Assembly: GCA_039180875.1 (NCBI GenBank)
Contig: JBCDCY010000001.1
Coordinates: 186,001 to 250,000, forward strand
Direction of reading: 5' to 3'
DNA: 64,000 bases
Origin: JBCDCY01 sp039180875
GTDB lineage: Bacteria > Pseudomonadota > Alphaproteobacteria > Rhodobacterales > Rhodobacteraceae
Below the pieces are notes generated by a model that was not told the DNA's origin, made no database searches, and saw only the letters and a program-made list of their open reading frames with translations. Shown one piece after another: positions 30,299 through 38,465 of the stretch. Position 1 is the first letter of the stretch. Each line of letters starts with the position of its first letter. The translations under genes and the position numbers were made by a program.

Positions 30299-30679
30299 GC
30301 CGCCTTCCCATCCATCGCCGGGTCTGTCGGCCATCTCACAGATCGGGTGGCTGCCGGCCGCTATTCTGCTCCATGGGTTGGTTGCAGCGCGTGGACCGGA
30401 TCGTCCGACGCGCATCCGGGAAGGCGAGTTTCAGAGATGACAAAGCGACGTTCAACGACGGCCGCTGGTCGGCCGGCAGGATCCGGTGGCTGCTGCCTGA
30501 CGCTCCGCCGCTGGCTGGGTCTGGCGCGACCGCGGGCCGGATCGCATGATCGCCCGCGCCGGCGGAGCCGGTCCTGGGCGGACGAGTTGCCCCCGTCGCG
30601 TTTCGGCGCCTCGGGGCAGTGGTGAGCGATCGGCCGGCCGTCGCTTGACCTCCGCCCACCAAAGCCGCAGATCGGGGCG
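30299..30679. other. Intergenic stretch without recognised gene
   Basis: About 380 bases between tRNA-Arg and the zinc-ribbon gene. Open frames are present on both strands but have arginine- and proline-rich, low-information translations typical of GC-rich noncoding DNA. No RNA family, repeat element or promoter was recognised. Confidence 0.5.
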
Positions 30680-30961
30680 ATGGCCGGCCCGACGAAGATC
30701 GCCACCTGCTGCTATTGCGGAACCCGTGCGGCCCTTGTGCTCGACAAGGGCCGGCACGAGCTTGCCTGTTCGGCCTGCGGCGCACCGCTCCATAGCCTGA
30801 AGCAGATCCCGAGCGGCCGGGCGGAGGGGGCCAAGCCCTCCCCCCGCCCGAAAAAGCGCGCGCCGGAATACGAGCGCCGCCGCCCCAAGAAGCGCAAGCG
30901 CAAGTCGTTCTTCGACCGCTTGGAGGACGTCTGGGACGAGATCGAGGACATCTTCGACTAG
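30680..30961 (+). CDS. Small zinc-ribbon protein of unknown function
   Basis: A 93-residue protein with two cysteine knuckles, CCYCG (residues 10-14) and CSACG about 20 residues later, which together make a zinc ribbon. A basic, Pro/Lys/Arg-rich linker (residues 50-75) follows, then an acidic amphipathic end FFDRLEDVWDEIEDIFD. The split between basic linker and acidic helix is distinctive and could mediate RNA or protein contacts. Seen by me only as a Rhodobacterales-type hypothetical; no function assigned. Confidence 0.75.
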   Translation: MAGPTKIATCCYCGTRAALVLDKGRHELACSACGAPLHSLKQIPSGRAEGAKPSPRPKKRAPEYERRRPKKRKRKSFFDRLEDVWDEIEDIFD

Positions 30962-31025
30962 GCTCGGACACCAACAAGCCTCGGACCCTGGTCCGAACGC
31001 ACGCAAAGCGCGACCGGCGCTACCA

Positions 31026-31060
31026 GCTTTCGCATTGGCAAAAGTATCCCCGCCGGAGGC
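31026..31060. repeat. Dispersed palindromic element, copy 3 (right half)
   Basis: Only the right arm is present: CTTTCGCATTGGCAAAAGTATCC continuing into CCGCCGGAGGC. It lies between the convergent zinc-ribbon and usp genes. Confidence 0.65.
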
Positions 31061-31108
31061 ATCCGCCGCCGCACCCTGCTCCGACACCGGCCGCGGCAGG
31101 GCCCGACC

Positions 31109-31567
31109 TCAGCACACCGATTGAAGCTGATCCCAGGTGAGCGAGCCCGGCACCACCGTCACCGGCACCGGCATGTCGCCGGCCATCCGCCCGGCAAGCT
31201 GGCTGACCAATGGCCCCGGCCCGTCGCCGGTGGTGCCGGCACCCAGCACCAAGACCCCGATGTCGCGATCCTCGGTGATCTGCGACAGCACCTCGGCCGC
31301 GCGCTCCCCCTCCCGCACCACCAGGTTGGGCGCGACGCCGGTCAATTCGGTAACCCGCTCGGCCATCTCGGCAAAACGGGCCTCGATCGCCTCCCGCGCC
31401 TCAGCCCGCATGATGTCGCCGACGCCGATCCAGTGCTGGAAATCCTCGGGCTCGATGATCGCCAGCACCTCCACCGCGCCCTTGGTCTTGGCGGCGCGCA
31501 GGGCCGCGAAGCGGAGCGCGTTCAGGCATTCGGGCGTGTCATCCATGACGACGAGGAACTTGCGCAT
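31109..31567 (-). CDS. Universal stress protein (UspA family)
   Basis: A 152-residue single-domain Usp protein. It begins KFLVVMDDTPECLNALRFA, the typical first strand and helix, and ends with a loop GAGTTGDGPGPLVSQLAG followed by PVPVTVVPG. The GxxG-(9)-G(S/T)-like ATP loop is only partly conserved (VLGAGTTGDGPG), so ATP binding is uncertain. Stress-response role is inferred from the family. The gene is the last on the minus strand after gcdH, with 74 bases between. Confidence 0.9.
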   Translation of the reverse strand: MRKFLVVMDDTPECLNALRFAALRAAKTKGAVEVLAIIEPEDFQHWIGVGDIMRAEAREAIEARFAEMAERVTELTGVAPNLVVREGERAAEVLSQITEDRDIGVLVLGAGTTGDGPGPLVSQLAGRMAGDMPVPVTVVPGSLTWDQLQSVC

Positions 31568-31641
31568 CGCGCCGACCCTCCCTGGTCAGACGCGACACTC
31601 TTTCCCAATGCGTGCGCCCGCGCAACCTGGCGGTGCATGGC

Positions 31642-32856
31642 TCAGACGAAGGCCTGCAATCCCGTCTGGGCCCGCCCGAGGATCAGCGCGTGCACGTCAT
31701 GCGTGCCCTCGTAGGTGTTGACGGTCTCGAAGTTCTGGGCGTGGCGCATCACGTGGTACTCGGCCATGATGCCGTTGCCGCCATGCATGTCGCGCGCCTC
31801 CCGCGCGATGGCGAGCGCCTTGCCGGCGTTGTTGCGCTTCATCAGGCTGACGGCCTCGGGCGCCGCGCGCCCCTCCTCCATCAGCCGGCCGAGGCGGAGG
31901 GCGCCTTGCAGGCCGAGGGCAATCTCCGTCTGCATATCGGCGAGCTTCTTCTGGAAGAGCTGGGTCTGGGCGAGCGGCCGGCCGAACTGCACCCGGTCGA
32001 GCCCGTATTGCCGCGCGAGGTGCCAGCACTCCTCCGCCGCGCCCATGGTGCCCCAGGAGATGCCGTAGCGCGCGCGGTTGAGGCAGCCGAAGGGGCCCTT
32101 CAGCCCCTGCACGTCGGGCAGCAGGGCATCCTCCCCAACCTCGACGTTCTCCATCGCGATCTCACCGGTGACCGAGGCGCGGAGCGAGAGCTTGCCACCG
32201 ATCTTCGGGGCGGAGAGGCCGGGCATCCCCTTTTCCAGGATGAAGCCCCGGATCTTGCCATCATGGGCGTCTGATTTGGCCCAGATGACGAAGACATCGG
32301 CGATCGGCGCGTTCGAGATCCACATCTTGGTGCCGCTGATGCGGTAGCCGTCCGCCGTCTTCTCCGCCCGGGTCTTCATGCCCCCGGGGTCGGAGCCCGC
32401 CTCGGCCTCCGTCAGTCCGAAACAGCCGATCAATGTGCCGGCGGCGAGGCCCGGCAGGTACTTCTGGCGCTGCGCCTCGGTCCCGTAGGCGTGGATCGGG
32501 TACATCACCAGGGAGGACTGCACCGACATCATGGAGCGGTAGCCCGAATCGACCCGCTCGATCTCCCGCGCCACCAGGCCGTAGGTGACGTAGCCGGCGC
32601 CGAGCCCGCCATAGCCCTCCGGGATCGTGGTGCCGAGCAGGCCCATCGACCCCATCTCGGCAAAGACCTCGGGCTCCACCGTCTCGTTCAGGTAGGCCTC
32701 GGTCACGCGCGGGCGGAGCTTTTCGTCGGCGAAGGCGCGGGCGCTTTCGGCGATGCTCCGCTCCTCCGGCGTCAGTTGATCGGAGAGGAGGAACGGATCC
32801 TCCCAGGTGAAGCCGGCAAGTTCGGGGCCAAAGCCCTCTCGGCTGGCGTCCTTCAT
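31642..32856 (-). CDS. gcdH: Glutaryl-CoA dehydrogenase-type acyl-CoA dehydrogenase
   Basis: A 404-residue FAD enzyme. The acyl-CoA dehydrogenase signatures [17 protein letters not shown] and the catalytic glutamate in [17 protein letters not shown] are present, and the overall sequence is of the glutaryl-CoA dehydrogenase group (oxidative decarboxylation of glutaryl-CoA to crotonyl-CoA, in lysine and tryptophan catabolism). It overlaps the upstream mmsB stop by four bases, so it is co-translated with a valine-pathway gene, an uncommon mix. FAD reduction would feed electrons to ETF. Confidence 0.88.
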   Translation of the reverse strand: MKDASREGFGPELAGFTWEDPFLLSDQLTPEERSIAESARAFADEKLRPRVTEAYLNETVEPEVFAEMGSMGLLGTTIPEGYGGLGAGYVTYGLVAREIERVDSGYRSMMSVQSSLVMYPIHAYGTEAQRQKYLPGLAAGTLIGCFGLTEAEAGSDPGGMKTRAEKTADGYRISGTKMWISNAPIADVFVIWAKSDAHDGKIRGFILEKGMPGLSAPKIGGKLSLRASVTGEIAMENVEVGEDALLPDVQGLKGPFGCLNRARYGISWGTMGAAEECWHLARQYGLDRVQFGRPLAQTQLFQKKLADMQTEIALGLQGALRLGRLMEEGRAAPEAVSLMKRNNAGKALAIAREARDMHGGNGIMAEYHVMRHAQNFETVNTYEGTHDVHALILGRAQTGLQAFV

Positions 32857-33734
32857 GTCATCTCCTCCCGCGTTCGACCGGAGATATGTGGCAGCATGGC
32901 GGAGAAATCCATGCCCTCACCGCCATGCTGCTCGACAAACGCACGGTAAAGGGCGAGGGCATGGGCGCCGAGGGGGGTCGCGGCATTCACGCCCTCGGCC
33001 GCCTCCTGCGCCAGGCCGAGGTCCTTCTGCATCAGCTCGGCCGCAAAGCCTGGTTTGTAGTCATTGTCGGCCGGGCTCTCGGGCCCGACGCCCGGGGCGG
33101 GGCAATAGGCGTTCATCGTCCAGGAATAGCCCGACGAGGTCGAGACCACGTCGAACATCTTCTGCCGGTCGAGGCCGAGCTTGTCGGCAAGCGCAAAGGC
33201 CTCGCAGGTCACGATCATGGTGACGCCAAGGATCATGTTGTTGCAGATCTTCGCGGCCTGGCCGTTGCCCGCGGGGCCGCAATGCACCGCCTTCTGCCCC
33301 ATGATCTCGAAGAGCGGCAGAGCTTTCGCGAACGCCGCTTCTGAGCCCCCGGCCATGAACGTGAGAGTGCCGGCCGCCGCACCGCCGATGCCGCCCGAGA
33401 CCGGAGCGTCGACCGGCAGCAGGCCCGCCGCCTCCGCCTCCGCCGCGACGGCCCGGGCACTCTCGACGTCCGCCGTCGAGCAGTCGAGGAAGAGCGCCCC
33501 CGGCGCCATGGCCGGCACGATCTCGGCGGCGACGGCGCGGAGGATGCGGCCGTCGGGCAGCATGGTGATGACGGCCTCGGCGGCGCCCGCAGCCTCCGCC
33601 GCTGATCCGGCGCGCGCGACGCCCTCGACCGCAACGCCCGAGACGTCGAAGCCCGTCACCTCGTGCCCCGCCGCCACCAGGTTCCGCGCCATCGGCGCGC
33701 CCATATTGCCGAGCCCGATGAAGCCGATCTTCAT
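32853..33734 (-). CDS. mmsB: 3-hydroxyisobutyrate dehydrogenase
   Basis: A 293-residue beta-hydroxyacid dehydrogenase oxidising 3-hydroxyisobutyrate to methylmalonate semialdehyde in valine breakdown. It starts with the NAD-binding [18 protein letters not shown]. The substrate loop [20 protein letters not shown] and the catalytic lysine region [15 protein letters not shown] are family hallmarks. ATG 33734 gives the Rossmann motif at the N-terminus. Product would go to MmsA, whose gene is 5 kb upstream on the same strand. The gene is separated from the preceding hydrolase by a palindromic repeat and overlaps gcdH. Confidence 0.95.
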   Translation of the reverse strand: MKIGFIGLGNMGAPMARNLVAAGHEVTGFDVSGVAVEGVARAGSAAEAAGAAEAVITMLPDGRILRAVAAEIVPAMAPGALFLDCSTADVESARAVAAEAEAAGLLPVDAPVSGGIGGAAAGTLTFMAGGSEAAFAKALPLFEIMGQKAVHCGPAGNGQAAKICNNMILGVTMIVTCEAFALADKLGLDRQKMFDVVSTSSGYSWTMNAYCPAPGVGPESPADNDYKPGFAAELMQKDLGLAQEAAEGVNAATPLGAHALALYRAFVEQHGGEGMDFSAMLPHISGRTREEMT

Positions 33735-33813
33735 ATCCGATCCCTCCCCGTTTCGGATGTCATCGCAGGATTGGCGCAGTCTCGCCAGTCTGCGAGGACG
33801 GAAAGAGACGAAT

Positions 33814-33914
33814 GCCTCCGGCGGGGATATTTGGGCCAGCAAGAAAGGAACTTCTTGCTGGCCGAAGTATCCCGGGGTGAATTGCTCCAGAGGAGCAAGA
33901 GGGGCAGCGCCCCT
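33814..33914. repeat. Dispersed palindromic element, copy 4 (full, inverted) with two extra hairpins
   Basis: GCCTCCGGCGGGGATATTTG begins the element; the arm GGCCAGCAAGAAAG then pairs almost perfectly with CTTCTTGCTGGCC. Two further perfect hairpins follow: TTGCTCC/GGAGCAA (33882-33898) and AGGGGC/GCCCCT (33900-33914), the second ending on the stop codon of the hydrolase gene. It separates two genes of one pathway and may uncouple their transcription or stabilise RNA ends. Confidence 0.8.
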
Positions 33915-34942
33915 CACCCCAGCGCCAGGTCTCCGTCCGGCAGCGGCGCCAGCATCGCGCTCACCCGGTCCGGGGTCAGGCCCTCGACAGAGGCGGCGGA
34001 CCATTGCGGCGAGCGGTCCTTGTCGATCACGGCGGCGCGGATGCCTTCGAGGAAGTCGCCATACTCCATGCACCGCGCGACGAAGCGGTATTCGCGCCGG
34101 AGCGCCGCCGCGACCCCCGGCTCCCTCTGCGCTGCCCGGATCGTGTGCAGCGCGCAGGCAATGGAGAGGGGAGAGCCCCGGCGGATCGCCTTCGCCGCCG
34201 CCCCGGCCCAGTCGGCCTCCGGAAGCTGGGCGAGGATCGCCGCCGCATCGCCGCTGGCGAAGGCGGCGTCGACTGCTTCGCGCCTTGCTGCGAGCTCACC
34301 AGGCGGGGGATCGGCGGCGGCCATCACGATGGCGGCGGGATCGCCCGCCTCCGCCGCCTCTTCCAGCACCGAAGCAAGCCGCGCGGCAGGCACGAAGTGA
34401 TCGGCGAAGCCCGCCAGGATCGCGTCGGCCGGCCCCATCCGCGTGCCGGTCAGGCCGAGATAGGCCCCGAGATGCCCGGGCGCCTGCGCCAGCAGGTGCG
34501 ACCCGCCCACATCCGGGATCAGCCCGATGCCGCATTCCGGCATCGCCACCTGGGTGGTCTCCGTCACGATCCGGTGGGAGCCGTGGGCGGAGATGCCGAC
34601 GCCGCCGCCCATGACAAAACCCTGCATCGCCGCGACGTAGGGTTTCGCGTAGCCCGCGATCAGGGCGTTCAGCCGATATTCATCGGCCCAGAAGCGCTGG
34701 CCATAGGCGAAGTCGCCGGCCCGCCCGGTCTCATAGAGCTTCTGGATGTCACCCCCGGCGCAGAAGGCGCGGTCGCCCGTGGCATCGACGATGACGAGGG
34801 CGACGGCTGGGTCCTCCGCCCAGGCGCGCAGCACCCGCTCCATCTCCAGCGCCATCTCGTGGGTCAGCGCATTCAGTGCATCCGGCCGGTTGAGCGTGAT
34901 GCGCCCGGCGCGGTCCTCGACCCGGGCGATCAGATCGCTCAT
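33914..34942 (-). CDS. 3-hydroxyisobutyryl-CoA hydrolase (enoyl-CoA hydratase family)
   Basis: A 342-residue crotonase-fold protein. The oxyanion-hole segments FCAGGDIQKLYE and GFVMGGGVGISAHGSHRIV, the catalytic Glu region MPECGIGLIPDVGGSHLL, and a C-terminal extension of about 100 residues fit the 3-hydroxyisobutyryl-CoA hydrolase branch rather than a short enoyl-CoA hydratase. It would release 3-hydroxyisobutyrate for MmsB. Four-base overlap with the isobutyryl-CoA dehydrogenase gene upstream. Confidence 0.88.
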   Translation of the reverse strand: MSDLIARVEDRAGRITLNRPDALNALTHEMALEMERVLRAWAEDPAVALVIVDATGDRAFCAGGDIQKLYETGRAGDFAYGQRFWADEYRLNALIAGYAKPYVAAMQGFVMGGGVGISAHGSHRIVTETTQVAMPECGIGLIPDVGGSHLLAQAPGHLGAYLGLTGTRMGPADAILAGFADHFVPAARLASVLEEAAEAGDPAAIVMAAADPPPGELAARREAVDAAFASGDAAAILAQLPEADWAGAAAKAIRRGSPLSIACALHTIRAAQREPGVAAALRREYRFVARCMEYGDFLEGIRAAVIDKDRSPQWSAASVEGLTPDRVSAMLAPLPDGDLALG

Positions 34943-36084
34943 GCGGGCTCGGCCAGTAGCGACCGGGCGACGATGACGCGCATGATCTCGTTCGTGCCCT
35001 CGAGGATCTGGTGCACGCGCAGATCCCGCACGATCTTCTCGATGCCGTAGTCCGAGAGGTAGCCATAGCCGCCGTGCAGCTGCAGGGCGTCGTTCGCCAC
35101 GTCGAAGGCCGCATCGGTAACGAAGCGCTTGGCCATGGCGCAGTGCTTGGTCGCATCGGCCGCCCCCTGATCGAGCTTCCACGCCGCCTGATGCAGGAAG
35201 ACGCGGGCGGCCTGAAGCTGGGTCTCCATATCGGCCAGCCGGAACTGCAGCGCCTGGAAGTCGTTCAGCGCCTGACCAAACGCCTTCCGCTCGCCCATGT
35301 AGCGCCGCGCGGCATCGAGGGCCGCCTGGGCGCCGCCCAGCGCCGTTGCCGCAATGTTGAGGCGCCCGCCGTCGAGCCCCGCCATGGCGTAGCGAAAGCC
35401 CGCACCCTCCTCCCCCAGCAGGTTCTCCGCGGGCACCTCGCAGGCGTCGAGCTGCACCTGGGCGGTCGGCTGGGCGCGCCAGCCCATCTTCTTCTCCTCC
35501 GCCCCGAAGGAGAGGCCGGGCGACCCCGCCTCCACCAGGAGGCAGGAGATGCCGCGGGGCCCGTCCTCCCCCGTCCGGCTCATCACCAGATAGACTTCGG
35601 AGTAGCCGCCGCCGGAGATGAAGGCCTTGGTCCCCGTCAGCCGCCAGCCGGCATTCGTCCGCTCCGCCCTTGTGCGGAGCGCCGCGGCGTCGGAGCCCGA
35701 TCCAGGCTCCGTCAGGCAGTAAGAGGCGACCTGATCGAAGGCGCAAAGCGCGGGCAGGCGTGCGGCCCGCATCGCGTCCGAGCCGAAGCGGTCGATCATC
35801 CAGGCGCACATGTTGTGGATGGAGATGAAGGCCGCGACCGACGGGCAGGCTTTGGCCAACGCCTCGAAGATCATTGCCGCGTCGAGCCGGCTGAGGCCGG
35901 AGCCGCCATGGGCCTCCGCCACGTAGATGCCGCCGAGGCCGAGGCTGCCGGCCTGGCGCAGCACCTCGCGCGGGATCGTGCCCATCTCCTCCCACGCCTG
36001 GGCGTTGGGGGCGATGGCGTCCTGGCCGAACCCCTCCGCCATCTCGACAATCGCCCGCTGCTCCTCCGTCAGTGCGAAGTCCAT
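34939..36084 (-). CDS. Isobutyryl-CoA dehydrogenase
   Basis: A 381-residue acyl-CoA dehydrogenase starting FALTEEQRAIVEMAEGFG. It has SYCLTEPGSGSDAAAL (flavin/substrate contacts) and QILEGTNEIMRVIVARSL with the catalytic Glu. Its position before the hydrolase and mmsB assigns it to valine catabolism (isobutyryl-CoA to methacryloyl-CoA). A strong purine-rich ribosome-binding stretch (GGAGGAGGAG) precedes the ATG at 36084. Electrons go to ETF. No methacryloyl-CoA hydratase is found here. Confidence 0.9.
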   Translation of the reverse strand: MDFALTEEQRAIVEMAEGFGQDAIAPNAQAWEEMGTIPREVLRQAGSLGLGGIYVAEAHGGSGLSRLDAAMIFEALAKACPSVAAFISIHNMCAWMIDRFGSDAMRAARLPALCAFDQVASYCLTEPGSGSDAAALRTRAERTNAGWRLTGTKAFISGGGYSEVYLVMSRTGEDGPRGISCLLVEAGSPGLSFGAEEKKMGWRAQPTAQVQLDACEVPAENLLGEEGAGFRYAMAGLDGGRLNIAATALGGAQAALDAARRYMGERKAFGQALNDFQALQFRLADMETQLQAARVFLHQAAWKLDQGAADATKHCAMAKRFVTDAAFDVANDALQLHGGYGYLSDYGIEKIVRDLRVHQILEGTNEIMRVIVARSLLAEPA

Positions 36085-36099
36085 GCCGCTCCTCCTCCT

Positions 36100-36279
36100 T
36101 CAGGAACCGTCTCTTGCTTCAGTGTTGAACACTACGAACTCCCGCAAGAGTCCCTTGGCCTCAAGGATGGCATCTACATGCAAAATCGTGGAACCTGATC
36201 CCCTACAAGAGACGGCGATTGCACCAGACTGCACCGTGTAGACTGCGGTGAAGTTCTTGCCCTTTGGATCAATCGTCAC
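36100..36279 (-). CDS. Tiny unknown protein in AT-rich insert
   Basis: A 59-residue frame starting at a GTG at 36279 with GGAGAG seven bases upstream. The translation (TIDPKGKNFTAVYTVQSG, then AIAVSCRGSGSTILHV) looks like a small beta-rich fold, and the base composition is clearly lower in GC than its neighbours. It begins 26 bases after the YozE-like gene and ends 15 bases before the isobutyryl-CoA dehydrogenase start, so readthrough is possible. No family recognised. The start codon is a GTG, so a noncoding reading cannot be excluded. Confidence 0.5.
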   Translation of the reverse strand: MTIDPKGKNFTAVYTVQSGAIAVSCRGSGSTILHVDAILEAKGLLREFVVFNTEARDGS

Positions 36280-36305
36280 ATTACGACTCTCCGATGGCTC
36301 TCTCG

Positions 36306-36506
36306 CTACTTTTTGTATGTGTCCCAAACCTGCTCTGCCGCGCGAATAGCCTTTTGATCCGCAGACTTGCCCTCTAAGTACCTCTTCAAGCCCTGCCAAG
36401 ACCGAAAATGCTCCGGAAAGTCTGCATCGTCCAAGGCATCTCGTGCAAAATCACCCCCGGGAGATTCGTCTTCTTTCCAGGCGATCAAATATTTTTTGAA
36501 TTTCAT
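36306..36506 (-). CDS. YozE-like SAM-fold small protein
   Basis: A 66-residue protein. The pattern FKKYLIAWKEDESPGGDFARDA, then ADFPEHFRSWQGLKRYLEG and a closing VWDTYKK matches the YozE / sterile-alpha-motif-like small family, known from Firmicutes (UPF0346) and scattered in proteobacteria, function unknown. GGAG six bases before ATG 36506 sets the start, preferred to the ATG at 36518. Codon use is AT-rich compared with the surrounding genes, as expected for a recent arrival. Confidence 0.7.
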   Translation of the reverse strand: MKFKKYLIAWKEDESPGGDFARDALDDADFPEHFRSWQGLKRYLEGKSADQKAIRAAEQVWDTYKK

Positions 36507-36518
36507 CACATTCTCCAT

Positions 36519-36594
36519 TTTTGTTTATAACTAATACGTAAATTAAATATCGAAAATTTAATTTCAATATATGAAATCGATCTAGTATAGACGC
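36519..36594 (-). promoter_or_regulatory. AT-rich upstream region of the YozE-like gene
   Basis: About 76 bases, nearly all A/T, between the ybdK stop and the YozE-like gene. Read on the minus strand it has TTGAAA followed by several TAAT/TATT candidates, but no single well-spaced promoter stands out. Such composition in a 70% GC genome marks the edge of transferred DNA. Confidence 0.4.
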
Positions 36595-37737
36595 TCACAG
36601 CCCCTCCCGGAACTCGGCGATCAGGGCGGCGACCACGACGCGGAGGGCGGCCTCGTCATCCTCGCCCTTCGCCTTCGCCTCGGCGAAGACCCGGCGCTGG
36701 CGGTCGGCGGAGGTGCCTTCGGCCGCGATCCGGCGCAGACCCTCCACCTCCGCCATCGAGCCGAGCGCCGCGGCATCCTCGGCGATCAGGCCCAGCAATT
36801 CCTCGACCAACACGTCGAACGGCTCGATCTCGCCCCGGCCGAAGTCGATCAACCCCTCGCCCACGCCGTAGCGCTGGGCGCGCCAGCGGTTCTCGTCGAT
36901 CAGGAAGCGGTCGTAGGCGCGCCAGCGCTGGTTCCGGGTCTTCAGCCGCCAGAGCATGCGCAGAATCGCCTGGGTGGCGGCGGCCAGCGCCAGCGTGTCC
37001 TCGAGCCGGGGAGAGACGTCGCAGATCCGGCTCTCCAGCGTCGGGTAGCTGTGCGAGGGCCGCAGGTCCCACCAGATCTTCGAGGTGTCCTCGATAATCT
37101 GCAGATCGACCAGCACGTTGGTCACCCGCTCGTACTCCGCCCAACTCCAAAAGAGCGGTGGCAGACCGGTGCGGGGCAGATTGTCGAAGACCGTCAGCCG
37201 GTAGGAGGCGAGGCCCGTGTCGCGCCCCTGCCAGAAGGGCGAGGAGGTCGAGAGCGCCAGGAGGTGCGGTAGGAAGTAGCTCATCTGCGGCATCAGATCG
37301 AGGCGGAGCGCATCGCCCGTCGCGCCTTCGCCGAGCCCGACATGCACGTGCATGCCGCAGATCAGCAGGCGCTGGGCGACACCCGCCATGTCGCGCTCCA
37401 GATCGTGGTAGCGCTCCTTGTCGGTCTTCTGCTGCTCCTTCCAGTCAGCCAAGGGGTGGCAGGAGGCGGCGATGGGCGCGAGGCCGTGGCGCGCCGCCTC
37501 CTCCGCCACGGTGGCGCGCAGGCGGCGGAGATCGTCGCGCGCCTCCGCGATGCCGGCGCAGACCTTGGTGCCGATCTCGATCTGGCATTGCAGGAACTCG
37601 GGCGAGACCTGCCCCTCGAGCCGCGCCGCGCAGGCCTCCATCAAGCCGTCAGGCGCCTCGGCGAGCGCGAAGCTCTCGGCATCGACGAGGAGATATTCCT
37701 CCTCGATCCCGATGGAGAAGGGCGGCGCCTCAGCCAC
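36595..37737 (-). CDS. ybdK: YbdK-type carboxylate-amine ligase (GCS2 family)
   Basis: A 380-residue member of the glutamate-cysteine ligase 2 family. It opens [13 protein letters not shown], and has [16 protein letters not shown], the metal/ATP region [12 protein letters not shown] and a central [12 protein letters not shown]. YbdK proteins have weak glutamate-cysteine ligase activity; their real substrate is unclear. The start is a GTG at 37737 immediately after a duplicated copy of the mmsA stop region, suggesting that ybdK once directly followed mmsA. An AT-rich insert lies downstream. Confidence 0.9.
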   Translation of the reverse strand: MAEAPPFSIGIEEEYLLVDAESFALAEAPDGLMEACAARLEGQVSPEFLQCQIEIGTKVCAGIAEARDDLRRLRATVAEEAARHGLAPIAASCHPLADWKEQQKTDKERYHDLERDMAGVAQRLLICGMHVHVGLGEGATGDALRLDLMPQMSYFLPHLLALSTSSPFWQGRDTGLASYRLTVFDNLPRTGLPPLFWSWAEYERVTNVLVDLQIIEDTSKIWWDLRPSHSYPTLESRICDVSPRLEDTLALAAATQAILRMLWRLKTRNQRWRAYDRFLIDENRWRAQRYGVGEGLIDFGRGEIEPFDVLVEELLGLIAEDAAALGSMAEVEGLRRIAAEGTSADRQRRVFAEAKAKGEDDEAALRVVVAALIAEFREGL

Positions 37738-37752
37738 TCAGTTCATCGTGGG
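37737..37752. repeat. Left copy of the mmsA 3'-end direct repeat
   Basis: CTCAGTTCATCGTGGG is identical to 38450-38465, which contains the stop codon and last codons of mmsA. On the minus strand this copy would also read Ile-Pro-Thr-Met-Asn-stop. It immediately precedes ybdK. The two copies are 713 bases apart. Confidence 0.8.
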
Positions 37753-37835
37753 AATCGCCCAAGCAAAAGTCGAACTGCATGATCGCGCTCCGTCTGCCGC
37801 AGACCCAAAAGTCGTACGCCACACTGGCCATGTCT

Positions 37836-38447
37836 TCAGTCCACCAGCAAGTCCGGGGCGCGATCTATGGCAATCGAAAACGCGTTCGTTAGCGGCTCAT
37901 GTGGATCCAAAACGTCGTACGTGCCCGGCGGCTGCGGCAGGTGCACGCCGCACCGCTCACCGTTCTGGCGCCGCCTGAGACGTCGATAGAGCTCATGCCA
38001 AGCGCCCGCCCAGGCAAGGGCACCCAGGTCTCTGAGCTTCGTCGTTCGCTCGATGTCTGCCCATACTCGGGCCACGACGTCTTCAGCCGTGACGCGCTGC
38101 GCCACGCTCTCGGCAGCTTCAAGGGCCGCCTTCAAACCGGCTCCAAAGCAGTCCTCCGCGTCACCTCGCAGCGTTTGCCACTGGCCGGGGCTGCGATATT
38201 CAAAACCGAGAATCTGACGATCGAGCGCGGCAAGTTCGGCGGGCCGGACGCGGACGAGCACCTCGGCAGCGTAGCGGCCGTTCCCGTACCATCTCGGCTC
38301 GATCCCGCCCCATAGCAGGAGGTCGCCCCGCGTGCGCCTGATGGCAATGTGGTGGCGGGGTTCCTCGCCGATCCCTCTCCAAGTGTCGTCCTGCCAGCCG
38401 AGAGACGTGTAGGTCTCGCGGATCTTCGGCTTGATGAAGCCCGCCAA
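37836..38447 (-). CDS. Unknown 203-residue protein between mmsA 3'-end repeats
   Basis: An uninterrupted frame in the mmsA reading frame, beginning at a TTG (38447) one codon after the mmsA stop. The protein is rich in Arg, Trp and Ala: RETYTSLGWQDDTWRGIGEE, RGDLLLWGGIEPRWYGNGRY, then a helical middle and the end PLTNAFSIAIDRAPDLLVD. No signal peptide or membrane segment. GC content is lower than in flanking genes. It lies within a segment bounded by 16-base direct repeats of the mmsA end, so it looks like inserted cargo. I do not recognise its family; codon pattern and length make it likely real, but the non-ATG start is uncertain. Confidence 0.55.
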   Translation of the reverse strand: MAGFIKPKIRETYTSLGWQDDTWRGIGEEPRHHIAIRRTRGDLLLWGGIEPRWYGNGRYAAEVLVRVRPAELAALDRQILGFEYRSPGQWQTLRGDAEDCFGAGLKAALEAAESVAQRVTAEDVVARVWADIERTTKLRDLGALAWAGAWHELYRRLRRRQNGERCGVHLPQPPGTYDVLDPHEPLTNAFSIAIDRAPDLLVD

Positions 38448-38449
38448 CG

Positions 38450-38465
38450 CTCAGTTCATCGTGGG
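38450..38465. repeat. Right copy of the mmsA 3'-end direct repeat
   Basis: CTCAGTTCATCGTGGG includes the true mmsA stop codon (38451-38453). Identical to 37737-37752; the match weakens on both sides (18 of 19 bases match if the region is extended three bases into mmsA). Confidence 0.8.

Noticed and set aside
30347..30625. Plus-strand frame in the gap after tRNA-Arg
   Set aside because: Composition is Arg/Ser/Gly-rich, with no ribosome-binding sequence and no recognisable motif.
30336..30977. Long minus-strand frame over the zinc-ribbon gene
   Set aside because: Arginine/proline/serine-rich translation typical of a shadow of GC-rich DNA; the plus-strand zinc-ribbon gene fits better.
33735..34073. 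N-terminal extension of mmsB
   Set aside because: The extension covers a palindromic repeat and has low-information residues; the Rossmann motif starts at ATG 33734.
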